Part shown: positions 36,361 to 47,747 of the stretch, one piece after another
Numbering within the stretch: position 1 is the first letter of the stretch
Layout of the letters: each line of letters opens with the position of its first letter
NCBI GenBank assembly: GCA_019022655.1
Contig: JAFJYI010000155.1
Span: 1,674,001 to 1,738,000, forward strand
DNA: 64,000 nucleotides
Direction of reading: 5' to 3'
From: Acacia acuminata
Lineage: Eukaryota > Streptophyta > Magnoliopsida > Fabales > Fabaceae
Notes under the pieces: generated by a model
Seen by the model: the letters and a program-made list of their open reading frames with translations, nothing else
Told to the model about the DNA's origin: nothing
Databases searched by the model: none
Program-made: the position numbers and the translations under genes

Positions 36361-36641
36361 TTTCTCTAAAGCAAATATGTGTCCGAATGCATTAAATACT
36401 TAGCAGAGACAAAGCACGAAAGAGGAAATTGTTCTTCTGAGCAACCATAAAGCATTCCGGCCATTTTCACCGAACATTCTAACTGAATCTCAACAGACAA
36501 ATGGAATGAAGAATGTCAACGTGGAATAACGGCTATCATCGAAAGAATACGAAGAGACAGAATAACGTTCGACTTCAACGGATATATTCATTACACTCAA
36601 CGGCTCATTAATCTCTCTTCAACGGTCATTAATGCTATCAA

Positions 36642-36650
36642 CTATAAAAG
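36642..36650 (+). promoter_or_regulatory. Predicted TATA box of LTR S3
   Basis: CTATAAAAG follows AACGGTCATTAATGC, as in S1 and S2. Function is inferred from this shared layout. Confidence 0.5.
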
Positions 36651-36764
36651 CCAGAAGCATTCAATTCTTCATCTACCGAAACTCTACGCATTCAATTAAC
36701 GATATAAGCATTTTGTTTCTACTCTTAAAGACAATATCTTCGAATATTTAAATCTTCAATGTTT

Positions 36765-36960
36765 ATTAGGGTTACATTTTGTAGAAATTCTAACATTTCT
36801 ACAAATGTCTTGACCCTTGGCATTTTATAGCGGTTTATTAGGGTTAACTGCTACAAAAACATGATAATTTGTAGCGGTTTTTCAAAACCGTTACAAATGT
36901 CTTGACTCTTTGTTTTCTGCAGCGGTTTTAAAGAAAAACCACTACAAGATTTCGTCATGC
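36765..36960. repeat. Orphan cluster of CACTA A-type subterminal words
   Basis: TAGCGGTTTATTAGGG, TGTAGCGGTTTTTC, AAAACCGTTACAAATG and GCAGCGGTTTTAAAG appear in inverted pairs without a CACTA terminus. This is a fragment of a related non-autonomous element. Confidence 0.65.
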
Positions 36961-37409
36961 TAGTTTTTTGTGTTTCATGTGATCTTGATGTTTTTGAAAA
37001 TTTATTTGAGTCTAGTTTCATATGGCACTAGTTTTAGCTCATTTGGATATATAGTTTGTGAGATACACCCAAATTACCAAAGTTGTGTTTGCTGTTTAGC
37101 GTGAATTCATGTAGAAACTTCTGAAATTCATAGCACTTTCATTTGAACTACTTTGGTCTTTATTTTTGTGTCAAAATGACGCATGAGGAGTCTAGCTTCA
37201 TATGAAATTTGTTTCACCTCAATCGGATCTCTGGTTTGGGAGATATGGTCAAATTACTGAACATTGCTCATATTGAACATAGAGCAGTGGGTCGGAAAGT
37301 GTAACACTCTTGAGTGCTAAAACATCACACTCGAGTGTCAAAAAATCAAACTTGAGTGTTGGTACCAAACCTTCATTCCAAAATTTGTGGTACCAAACTG
37401 GTATTTCTG

Positions 37410-38160
37410 AATTTTGAGCCCAAACCAATTTCTTTCTTCTTCTTCCTCTTGATCAATCCAATTCAATGACTTCTTTATTTAGATTTTTCTTGATCATTCT
37501 CCATAATTGAACTTCATATCTTCTAATTTTTGAATCTACATTAAATATGTGAATTAGTCAACGCAGGAAATAAATGTACTAAGCAAACTTTTTGCTCTTC
37601 TTATTTGGCATCTATATATGACATTATCAAAACTAATCATATCTAACACTTGGGGCTCCATGGTCAACCTCGAGCTCACTTGAATTCATGGGCATAGTAC
37701 TCATGCTTGATATTCGTAGGATTCATTCTCACGCTTGTTATTCGTGGGTCTTGTACCTACGATTGATTCGTGGTCTCGTGTTTCGCTTGTTTGGTTACTT
37801 ACCCTCGTAGATTGTATGTCCACACTTGTGTTCGTGGCCTCGAGCTGTGCTTGGTTAGTTACTCTTATAGATTGTGTATCTGTGCTTGTTAGTCGTTGTT
37901 GAAGTCCTACTAAAAGATAAGATTTGATATTTGGTTTTTAAATTGATTTTAAACAAATTGTTTTACCATCACTTGGTTTTATTTGATTAATGATCTTTTA
38001 TGCAGATTCATTTATATTTATAATTGTATAATTTATAAGTTGAAATGTATTATCATGCTTTATTTTTTAAAAGTAATTCCATTTAAGGTATCTCGTTAAG
38101 TGTTTCATTACCTTCTATAATAGGACATTATTCATTGGAAAAATTATTTTTGGCTTCAAA
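37410..38160 (+). repeat. Copy 2 of the roughly 740-bp direct repeat
   Basis: Second copy of 35637-36360, ending exactly 1800 bp further on. It is preceded by a short ACACTCGAGTGT region (about 37300-37370), so both copies lie downstream of S3-type palindromes. The next 380 bases (38161-38540) show nothing recognisable. Confidence 0.85.
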
Positions 38161-38540
38161 TAACATAGCTAACCGTATGCATCTTGTGATAAGTGAGGGC
38201 ATTACCACTAAGTTAAAGCTTGCAGATTCATGGTGAACAAATTCTAGTTAATGTCCACGTGAACCTTTGCTTTTATAACTTAGATGCTCCATGTAAGCTA
38301 TAGGTACGATCATCACCCTACTCTTGTTTTGTATATGTGTTGATATGGACTGGAGATCCAATTAAATAAGAAACTTGTAGGTATTCTGAGAAAAATCATA
38401 TCAAAAATATATGTCAAAGGAATCTATATTCTATAGGATGTGTGAGTCTATTGGCGGGTACAAGATATTTTATATGTTATAAGCTAAAGGAAAATGAGTT
38501 ATCTCATATTCCAAGCTGCTCACCCTTAATAATCAAGGCG

Positions 38541-39735
38541 TGACACTAATTGACAAGGAGCTTGGGCACCAAGAGCAAAGAGATGATGGACGGCCAGCCA
38601 TACCTACGACAAAGACAGGACTAAGGAGCACAAATACTCCGGCAACATGCATTGAGCGAATCAAACGAATTTGGGGCTTAAGGATTTTTTAGGGCATAAG
38701 AAGCGAAGAACACGAGCAAAGCATCCGTTGGTCAGCCTCTCTTCTTTTGTTTGATTTTATTTTTTTAATTTCCTATTTTGATCATTAAGCGCCGATTCTA
38801 ACAAAATAATCTCTTGTAATTAATGAACTCCAGTTAAGTAAAACTGTCTCCAATTTTTTGGGAGAGAAGACTATCCCTTGGCTTATTCTCTGTTTTCACA
38901 ATCCACTTGCTTGATCCTACCAATCTCCGGTTTAACCAAAGCAATTTCCTTGAAAGAACAATTTGAAGCTTTGTCCTTTGTTGGAAATGTGATAGAACAA
39001 CTTGCAATAATCGGATTAGATGAATTATAGAAAAAGTACTGTGAAGAATTATTAAAAGACGAGGATGTTTACAATTTAAAATCCACTTTTATGAAAGGTA
39101 GGCTTCATTGTGAATAATAAAAAGATAATAATAATAATAAATCTTATGATTCTTGATGATGTCAATAATTCTCAAGTAATTGAAGATTTAATCAAAGTAT
39201 GTGATTGGTTTGGGGAATGATGTAGAATTATTATCACATTAAGAGACATGTAAGTGCTTAAGAATACTTCTACATGTACAATATATCATGTTCCGCAATT
39301 GGATTCCCATCAAGCCCCCCTTCTCTTTAGTTTGAAAGCTTTTAAGCAAAATGAGCCATCAGAAAGCTATTTGGAGTTATCAAAGTGGCAAGTAGATTAT
39401 TGTGAAGGAAATCCATTAGCTCTAATAGTGTTGGGTTGCTTTCTTCCCAGTAGAGGAAAAGAAGAGTAGGAAAGTGCTATGAAAAAACTAAATCAAACTC
39501 TTCACAAGGGCATTTTTAATGCGTTGAAATTGAGTTTTGATTGAATTGATGACACACAGAAGAATGTATTCTCAATCTAGCATTTTTCTTGAATGGAGCA
39601 ATATAGGGGATTTCTCTGGAAGATTGTACAAGACGAATAAATGATTCTTCTGCATATATTGAGATAGGTGTATTTAAAGAGAGATCCCTCATTTTATTGC
39701 TCTTCAAAAAAACTTCCAAAATATATTTGCACATT
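38541..39735 (+). pseudogene. Deleted TIR-NBS-LRR pseudogene
   Basis: Bases 38541-38946 match the region upstream of the intact TNL at 53160-53566. The next bases match the NBS exon from about 55030 (KEQFEA, GNVIEQLA). The TIR exons, their introns and the P-loop are therefore missing. What remains includes the kinase-2 region (ILDDVNNSQ), YHVPQLDSHQA, SLKAFKQNEPSESYLEL and the GNPLALIVLG motif (39410-39440). Stops (after GRGKEE, 39467), frameshifts and a one-base loss near 39240 disable it. It is a segmental duplicate of the TNL 14.6 kb downstream. Confidence 0.88.
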
Positions 39736-40028
39736 ACCCATTTTAAGTGACACTGTGCTTTAATAAATCTAATGAAGAAAACTCATTAATTATTCATTCC
39801 GTACAGGTGCGCCCATATCATGATCTGTCTGGATGAAATAACAAAGAGGTAAGATGGTAATGCCAATTGTACAAAGATAATTGATGATGATGATCTTCAT
39901 TCGGAAGAGGATTCTCTCCTCATGTTTTTTCTCATTTCCCTTATCAGTCTATCTGGGCCGTTGATTGGAAAGATGAGAGAAAAAATAAAATAGTATTGTG
40001 ATTGATTGGACGGATATAATTTAGAGAT

Positions 40029-40245
40029 TGTTAAAGCAAACCACTATAATAAGCCCAATAGATGTAAAGTAGAACTCATAGAATAACTGGGCCTTTGGTA
40101 TTATTCAGCCCATTAGGTTTTTAGAGTGCTAAATGCTCTGTACATGCTCACTAGGGTTTTTACCCTATCTATAAATAGTACAACACGGTGGTGGCACAAT
40201 TATGCCATCAATACGGACAAACAAGATAACCCTATTATTTTATCT
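40029..40245 (+). repeat. Copia 5' LTR
   Basis: Starts TGTTAAAGCAAACC and ends TATTATTTTATCT. A CTATAAATAG TATA box lies near 40169. It is matched by 44642-44856. Confidence 0.95.
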
Positions 40246-40257
40246 TGGTATCAGAGC
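40246..40257 (+). other. Primer-binding site (initiator Met-tRNA)
   Basis: TGGTATCAGAGC directly follows the 5' LTR. It is complementary to the 3' end of plant initiator methionine tRNA, the common Copia primer. Confidence 0.93.
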
Positions 40258-40274
40258 AACACAGGCTAGCAGCC

Positions 40275-43200
40275 ATGGCAGATCAAGACTCCTCCAATGC
40301 TACTCGTATTGAACACCCTTCTGTTCAGCCCTCTGAAGCTTTATCCCTTGCATCAGCTGCTGCTTTATCAAAATCTCCATCCCACAAGTAACATTTCTCG
40401 GGTATGTTCGGGCTTCGGGACGGAACCAACTACCTCATTTGGCAAACTCATGTTTTACCCATCATCGGGGTAACAAACTTGAGGGATTTCTCAATGGGTC
40501 AAAACCCGTCCACCTCGTTTGTTCATGAAAATGGAAAAATGAATCTCAACCCAAGCTTTGAAGACCGGGTAGCTGGCGACCAGCTTGTTTTTTGGTCGGC
40601 TTGAACACAATGACACTAGAAGTGTCCTCCCAAATGATCGATGTGTCATCCGTCGCTGGACTTTGGTCACCGCAAAAGAAATAGCCGGAGTTCAAACCAA
40701 ATCCAGAATTCTTATGCTGAAATCAGATTTTCAGCGTACAAGGAAAGAGTCCTTAACAATGAAGGAGTACCTGAACAAGATGAAAGGACTCTCTGAACAA
40801 CTCAATGTTGCTGGATGCTCCATTTCTCCTGCTGATCTGTTTATTCAGGTCCTTGCTGGTCTAGATGCTGAGTACAATCCGATAGTTGTGCAACTGAGCA
40901 AGGAAATTGATGACCTCAGTTGGATTGGTTTCCAATCTTCCCTCCTTACCTATGAAAGTAGAATGGATCAGCTCAATCAGCTATCTAAACTCTCTGTTTC
41001 AAACAACTATGCAAACTATGTGAAAACTGAATGCCCACCTTCTCAAAACTGGAATGGCAAACGTTCTTTCCGTGGCAATAGAGGAAGAGGTAGAAGAGGC
41101 AATGGTAGAAGAGGAAGTGGTGGCCGACACTACAACAATAACTATGAGTCAAACAGGCCAAAATGTCAATTATGTGAGAGATTTGGTCATGAAGTGGAAC
41201 ATTGCTTCTATAGGTATGATAAGTCCTATGTCAAACCTGATAAGAAGAGGTTTAATCCAGGTGCTGCTTCAGGCTCCACAATGCTGATTTTGCTTACTGG
41301 GCCACTCCTGAATGTGTGGATGATGATGCTTGGTACCTGGACAGTGGAGCAACCAGTCATGTTACTAATGACATCACACGCATTGATCGTCCTAATGATC
41401 CTAAGGGTAAGATGAATCTGATTGTAGGTAATGGTAATAAACTGAAAGTTGAAAAAGTTGGCTCCTCTACTTTATCAAATGTCAATGATAAAATTATTCA
41501 GCTGAACACTATTCTATATTCACCTGGAATTAAAAAGAATTTGTTGAGTGTTTACAAGGTAGTGATGACAACAATGCAGATATTGTTTTTAACAAATATG
41601 GATTTTCTCGTGAAGGACCAAAGCAAACAAACGGGGGAGATAATGTTGCAGGGAGTTCCAACTAAAGAAGGCATGTTTAAAGTTGAAAAGGAAACAGAAA
41701 GTAGCAGTAAATGCAGTAACAATCTTATGTTCACTGTTGAAAAAGAAGCTGATCAGTCAGCAAAAGAAGCTACTAGTAGTTCAGTATTTAACAATTCCAG
41801 TGTCAATAGGAACTTATTACATTGTAGACTTGGACATCCTAGTGATAGGGTTCTTAATCAAGTCATTAGTGATTGTAATCTCAAAGCTAGTATGAATGAA
41901 GCTATATTTTGTGAATCTTGCAAGTATGGAAAGTCTCACTCTCTTCCTTTTAAGGCATCTCAATCACAAGCATCTAAGCCTCTTGAATTGGTTCACACAG
42001 ACCTATGGGGACCAGCCCCTATGACATCTTTGAATGGTTTTTGTTATTACATTTTATTCCTTGATGACTACAGTAGATTCTCTTGGATCTTTCCTTTAAA
42101 AACCAAAGATGAAGCACTGAATGTGTTTGTACAGTTCAAAACTCTAGTTGAGAATCGGTTTGTGACAAGAAAAATTAAAACACTCCAAAGTGATTGGGGT
42201 GGAGAATACGGGAGTTTCTCTAGAATTCTACAAGATCTTGGAATACACTTCGACATTCATGCCCACATACTTCATCTCAAAATGGAAGAGCAGAACGAAA
42301 GCATAGGCACATAGTTGAAATGGGACTCACTTTGCTTGCTCAAGCAAAAATGCCCCTTCACTATTGGTGGGAGGCATTTCATACAAACCCACGTATTAAT
42401 AAATCAACTACCCACTCAGGTTTTAGGTGGAATCTCACCTCATTTCAAGCTTTTTCGGAAAGTTCCGATTATAGCAGACTCAAGGTTTTTGGTTCTACAT
42501 TATCCTTACCTAAGGCCTTACAATCAACATAAGTTGGACTTTCGGACAACTAAGTGTGTTTTTCTGGGATATAGCAATGCTCATAAGGGATATAAATGCC
42601 TAAGCTCCACTTGGAGAATTTACTTATCTAGACATGTGGAATTCAATGAAACTGACTTTCCATTTTCTGCAGGTTTTATTAATAAAAGAAAGATACCTGA
42701 AGAGGGAACCTACTCCTACTTGCAGAATTCATTCAACTTTTCCATACCTGAGGTTGCCTCACAGCCACTCAGTGATAATGTTGCAGCTGATTCTCATGAG
42801 CCATCATAGCAGCAGGCTAAGAACAACATGCCTGATTCACCAGCTGATAGCTCTCCTGCTCACTTTCGCTCCTCTGGACACTTGAGTGAATCTGAAAAAG
42901 AAGAGGCAAGTCATACAATTAATCCTACTGCAAGCGTCTCGGATTCATCATCTTGTGCCAGCTCAACAAATTCAGAGTTAGAAACAAATGCAAATCCACA
43001 GCCTGTAGTGACAAATCAGCATTCAATGGTGACTAGAAGTAAAACTGGTGTTGTCAAGCACAAATGGCCCTATGTTGGCGTAGTAATGACTGATGCAGTC
43101 CCTACTACAGCCAAGGAAGCCCTCAAATGTGAAGAATGGAAGAATGCCATGCAAGATGAGTATCATGCATTAATCAAGAACAACACTTGGAAGCTAATTC

Positions 43201-44647
43201 CTTATCAAGGACAAGGCAATCTGGTTGATTGCAAATGGGTTCTTAAAAGGAAATTCAACTCAGATGGATCTTTCCAAAAGTACAAAGCACGACTAGTAGC
43301 CAAAGGCTTTCAACAAAGCCCTGGTATTGATTTTGATGAAACCTTTAGTCCAGTTTTGAAAGCATCTACTCTAAGGTTCATTCTTGCTATTGCAATTACA
43401 CTAAATTGGTCAATCAGACAAATGGACATTAACAATGCATTTCTTAATGGTGAGCTACAAGAAGTAGTCCTAATGAAGCAACCTGAGGGTTTCACTGATC
43501 CTAGACGTCCTAATCATGTTTGCTTACTGAACAAAGCCCTGTATGGACTCAAACAAGCACCAAGGGCCTGGTTTGACAAGCTAAGAACAACCCTACAAAG
43601 CTGGGGTTTCACACATTCAAGGTGTGATCCATCCCTCTTCTTTATGAGATATGAAAAATTTGTTATGTTTGTTCTCATATACGTGGACGACATTATCGTG
43701 ACTGGAAACTCAAGACAGATGATAAATATGTTTGTGGAGCAATTAAATAACAAATTTGCTCTAAAAGATCTAGGAAATCTACATCACTTCCTAGGAATTG
43801 AAGCATACAGAGACGTGACTGGCCTATTTTTGAAACAAGAAACATACATGATGCATTCTACACGAGATCCAACATGCATCATTCATCTCCTGTTCCCACT
43901 CCTATGGTTGTGAATAAACATCTGTCCAAATATGATGGGATACCACTCAAAGATCCAACGAAATATAGAAGAATCATCGGAGCCTTACAATACCTGACTA
44001 ACACCAGACCGGATATCTTGTTAGCTATCAACAAGTTGAGCCAATTTCTGAGCTTTCCGACAAGCACTCACTGGCAGGCATTAAAACGAGTTCTCAGATA
44101 TTTAAAGGGAACGAAAGACTTAGCTTTACACATCAAACCCAGCGACAATCTCACCTTACAGGGGTTTTCAGATGCCGATTGGGCCGTATGCCCTGACGAT
44201 CGAAGGTCCATGGGAGGATACTGCGTTTTCTTCGGTGAATCCCTCATCTCTTGGTCTGCTAAGAAGCAGCGAGTTGTCTCTCGGTCGAGTGCTGAGTCTG
44301 AGTACCGAGCCCTTGCAGATCTTTCATCCGAGCTCTCCTGGATCCAGTCGTTTACCGTTGAAATAGGGCTTCATCTCCGTGAACCACCAATTGCTTGGTG
44401 TGATAATCTTAGCGCGCGAGCTCTCGCGGTGAATCCGGTGTTTCACGCTAGGTCTAAGCACATCGAGTTGGATGTGCACTTTGTCAGAGATAAGGTGCTT
44501 TCGCGTGATCTAGAAGTGAAATACGTACCTTCAGCAGACCAAATTGCCGACACTTTCACGAAGGCGCTGTCTCATTCTCGCTTCAGTGCTTTTCGGGTCA
44601 AACGGGAATTGTCACGATGCCCAATTCCGGTTGCGGGGGCATGTTAA
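40275..44647 (+). pseudogene. Copia gag-pol polyprotein, frameshifted
   Basis: The ATG at 40275 starts gag, with a stop at 40389-40391. Gag continues with DGTNYLIWQTHVLP and the UBN2-type region, then a CCHC zinc knuckle (CQLCERFGHEVEHC, about 41165). Aspartic protease shows YLDSGATSHV (about 41335). Integrase has HCRLGHPS, FCESCKYGK, HTDLWGPAP and SDWGGEY, with the usual asparagine or arginine replaced by tryptophan. Reverse transcriptase includes KARLVAKGFQQ, QMDINNAFLNGEL, LYGLKQAPRAWF and YVDD (about 43680). RNase H has SDADWA, SAESEY, CDN and SKHIELD and ends at 44647. Frameshifts near 40600, 41285, 42260, 42320, 42810 and 43860 prevent one polyprotein, although each domain is well preserved. 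Confidence 0.93.
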
Positions 44648-44856
44648 AGCAAACCACCGTAATAAGCCCAATAGATGTAAAGTAGAACTCATAGAATAAC
44701 TGGGCCTTTGGTATTATTCAGCCCATTAGGTTTTTACATTGCTAAATGCTCTGTACATGCTCACTAGGGTTTTTACCCTATCTATAAATAGTACAACACA
44801 GTGGTGGCACAATTATGCCATCAATACAGACAAACAGTAACCCTATTATTTTATCT
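44642..44856 (+). repeat. Copia 3' LTR
   Basis: Second LTR, preceded by the purine-rich GCGGGGGCA tract. Differences from the 5' copy include CCGTAA for TATAA near the start and ACATTG for AGAGTG in the middle. Confidence 0.95.
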
Positions 44857-44900
44857 GAGATTATCAAAGATAATGAGAAAATGATTAGGAGAGAAACCGA

Positions 44901-46678
44901 ACTCTCTTCACTCTCCCACAACTTGCTTAAGAAGTAAACTTGAACTGGTGCTTGCCCAATGCCATGGTCAACACACCAACAAATTGCACTTTTGTCCAAA
45001 TCTTTATTGGTTCGATTTGTAATATCTGGCCCTTCTGAATATCGAGTAAATGCGCGATTAAGGGTAAGTAAAGGGCCAAATAAAATAATAATAGACAATA
45101 GACATACCAAGTTAACTTCATATTACCATCATCTCGGGTTGAAGTAAAAGCATGCACTTTTTTTGGAGTACGAAAGGGCAATTTTAAAAATTATGACTGA
45201 ATTTAAAGAAAAATCTTGGAAGTTAGAGAATAATACCCAGGCCAATATTTGAGGTTTGAGTTATAAATAAGAATATTATTTCAAAAAAAATTAAAAAAGT
45301 TATTAGAAATTTCCCTCTCTAGTCTCTCCCTCCCCTCCATGTCGTTTGTCCAAACCGATTGTTAAAATCGAATTAACTTTCTCTAATTTTTAGTTTTTAT
45401 TTTTATTTTAACTTTTGATATTTCTTTATCTCTAAACATTTTGAAACTAACTTTTCAATATACTATCCTAAAATGTTTATGTCAAATTATAGTTATGAAA
45501 CCTGGACTAGAAATCGGCAAACCGGTAGTGAAACCAATTCGAGAAAATCATAGAAACCGGGGGTCATTAGCCAACCCAGTATTTTTTCTTAAAAAAAAAA
45601 AGAGTGGAAGATGGAGAGGAACAACAATCAACCCGATCACGATTTGGGGTTTGTGCGAGGATTCGGGGCGGTGTCTTCGCACCGTGTCTCGTCACGATCT
45701 GGTTTGGTGGAAGGATTGGAGGTCCTCATCAAAGATCAAAGTTACTCTTTTTGATTCGCTTTCTCCACCCCGTCGCCAAAGATCGAGCGTTCGTCCGTGT
45801 TCACTCTCGATGATGCGCTTTCTCTTCGATTTCTCGTTTTCACTCTTTTTCGTTGTCTCCGCTCTCTTTCTTTCTCTGGTATGAAGAAAGGATGATGAAT
45901 GCACATGAAGAATGAAGAAGGGCTCGGCTTCGAGGATACCGCTACTTTCGCCTTCTGCACTCTACCTGCTTGTGTAGTGTCCCCCCATTCTCCCATATTT
46001 CTCCAATTATTATTTCCGCAAAACTATCCCCGCCAATATTTATTTACTAAACACACATCGACATTTGAGTTTCTCTTCTCTTACTTTTTTTATATTTTAT
46101 TAATTATTGTAAATTTTAAAATCATTTTAGTAATAAATTTTAGCATGAATTCCAAAGAAACTAAGTTGGGGAAAAGTATTGGGCCAACTAAATTGACCTT
46201 TGGGGTGATTGGTCTTCCAATCACCAATTTCAAAGTCAGTTGAGTTTGTTTGGTTTAGTATTCCTATTTGAAATTTGAACCTTCCATCTGCATTCTCTCT
46301 TTTTTAAATTTTTTTTATAACTTCATATTAATAATCCTGAAATTTTCACTTTTTCACCGGTTTGGCCTCGTTTGACTCAGTTAAACCCCTTTGATTCTTG
46401 ACTCATTAACCCGATAGGTTCTATCACAGGTCCGATTTTAATAACCTTATGTTAATCAGCTTTTCAGTCTCATGGGGAAGCACATAAATTTGATGATATC
46501 TTAGTTTAAATGGATTAGGAAGCGAACAATGAATTGTGTCTATTGCAAGCTCCACCAACTTGTTGTTTGGATCAAATGTTAGCTAATTTAGGCTATGATT
46601 GGTTAGTAGCTTATCATTCATGTGCCATGTCTTACATTAAAGAACGAAAAAGTATTGTGCTATTGGTTTAGGCTCTAT
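44901..46678. other. Intergenic stretch with no recognised gene
   Basis: A GC-richer block at 45590-45990 holds overlapping frames on both strands (GRIRGG-type and ERERRQRKR-type words), none with a recognisable domain or splice structure. The rest is AT-rich. An isolated host exon or untranslated region cannot be excluded. Confidence 0.35.
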
Positions 46679-46681
46679 CGA

Positions 46682-47035
46682 CTACAAAAAAAATTGACTT
46701 TTGGCGGCAACAAAAGTCGCCGCTGAAAAGTCCAAAAAGTCGCCACTGAAAGTGTTTCAGTGGCGACAAAAGTCGCCAAGACTGTCGCCAATACTTTTGG
46801 CGGCGACATTGTTGACAATCAGTGGCGACAAAAGTCGCCGCTGAAAGTCTCAATTTTTTTTTAAAAAAATCATTCAGTGGCAAATTTTGTCACCACTGAA
46901 TGTCACATTTTTTTAAAAAAATCTTTCAGTGGCGACTTTAGTCACCAGCGAAAGTCACAATTTTTTTAAAAAAATCTTTTAGTGGCGACAAAAGTCACCA
47001 CCGAAAGTCACAATTATTTTAAAAAAAATGGCAAT
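46682..47035. repeat. Left subterminal array of CACTA C
   Basis: TTGGCGGCAACAAAAGTCGCC, CAGTGGCGACAAAAGTCGCC and GTCGCCGCTGAAA words recur in both orientations, with T-rich spacers. Confidence 0.85.
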
Positions 47036-47747
47036 TTTTTTATATACTCTAACAATGATGTGAAAAAAAAAATTTCTATTAAACTGTCATAAAGGAAAAC
47101 AAATATTTCTAGATTACTCACGAGTTCACCAAATGATCCAGATGCAACTTTAACAAATTAAAGCCAAGAATGATACCATTGGCCCTTCTTTGTTGAAATC
47201 GGGACTTGAAGACATTAGAATAACAAGATGGCCCCAAAAACAACAGATATTGCAATAACTTGTTCATTTAATTCATACCATCACATGCAGACAATAAAAA
47301 ACTTTTACATTAGTAAATCAAACTTAAATTAGACTATTCCAGATGGTAGCTTTCAAGGCCATCAAAAACAAGCATACACCAAAGAGAATGCTGCCAAAGG
47401 TAGGTAAATATGCAAACTCATCTTTTGAGCGAAATCATGAGAACCAGATAGTTGCATGACATATTTCTTACATGACTGCTTAATCTAGAACCAATACATA
47501 CATATCATAAATAACTGCATATGATTATGAAATATTTCCTTACAAGTACTAATAGTTTTAAGCATCATGACAACAATTTATTGCAGGAGTTTGGAACACT
47601 CGCCATAAATTAAACTAAAATGTATCACCAAGGAAACTAGGCGAGTAAACAGTGATTCTTAATGTTCTAAATTGTTTAATGTTAAGCAATAAACCCCGTA
47701 TTTAATTTAACCATGATATAATAATCATCTTTACATCATCTCAACGT

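Larger units (their letters stand above)
34830..36780 (+). mobile_element. Third palindrome LTR (S3), truncated and interrupted
   Basis: The order matches S1 and S2: a CTCGAG palindrome array (35088-35480), a GAAGGTCAAA block (35599), an AACGGTCATTAATGC box (about 36620), then a TATA box (36642) and a short transcribed leader. A 724-bp repeat (35637-36360) interrupts it between the array and the promoter. No CACCCCCTCT end block follows, so the 3' part is lost. The exact 5' boundary was not determined. Confidence 0.6.
40029..44856 (+). mobile_element. Full-length Copia retrotransposon
   Basis: Two LTRs of 217 and 215 bp, a primer-binding site, a gag-pol region and a polypurine tract are all present in 4828 bp, with the 5-bp target duplication GAGAT at 40024-40028 and 44857-44861. 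The LTRs differ by about six substitutions and one small indel, so the insertion is fairly recent. The LTR ends are TG...CT. The pol order is protease, integrase, reverse transcriptase, RNase H, which defines Ty1/Copia. Confidence 0.96.
39906..44900 (-). mobile_element. Small MITE split by the Copia element
   Basis: Joining 39906-40028 to 44862-44900 gives about 162 bp that match the reverse complement of 52091-52257. Shared words are GAGGATTCTCTCCTCATG (TTTTCTC in the other copy), CTGGGCCGTTGATT, TGTGATTGATTGGACGGATAT and GATTAGGAGAGAAA. The ends form a weak terminal inverted repeat of GGATTTTCTC type. It is non-coding. Confidence 0.75.

Noticed and set aside
45600..45996. Overlapping frames on both strands in a GC-richer block
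   Set aside because: No domain, splice pattern or neighbour supports a gene; kept only as an unexplained block.
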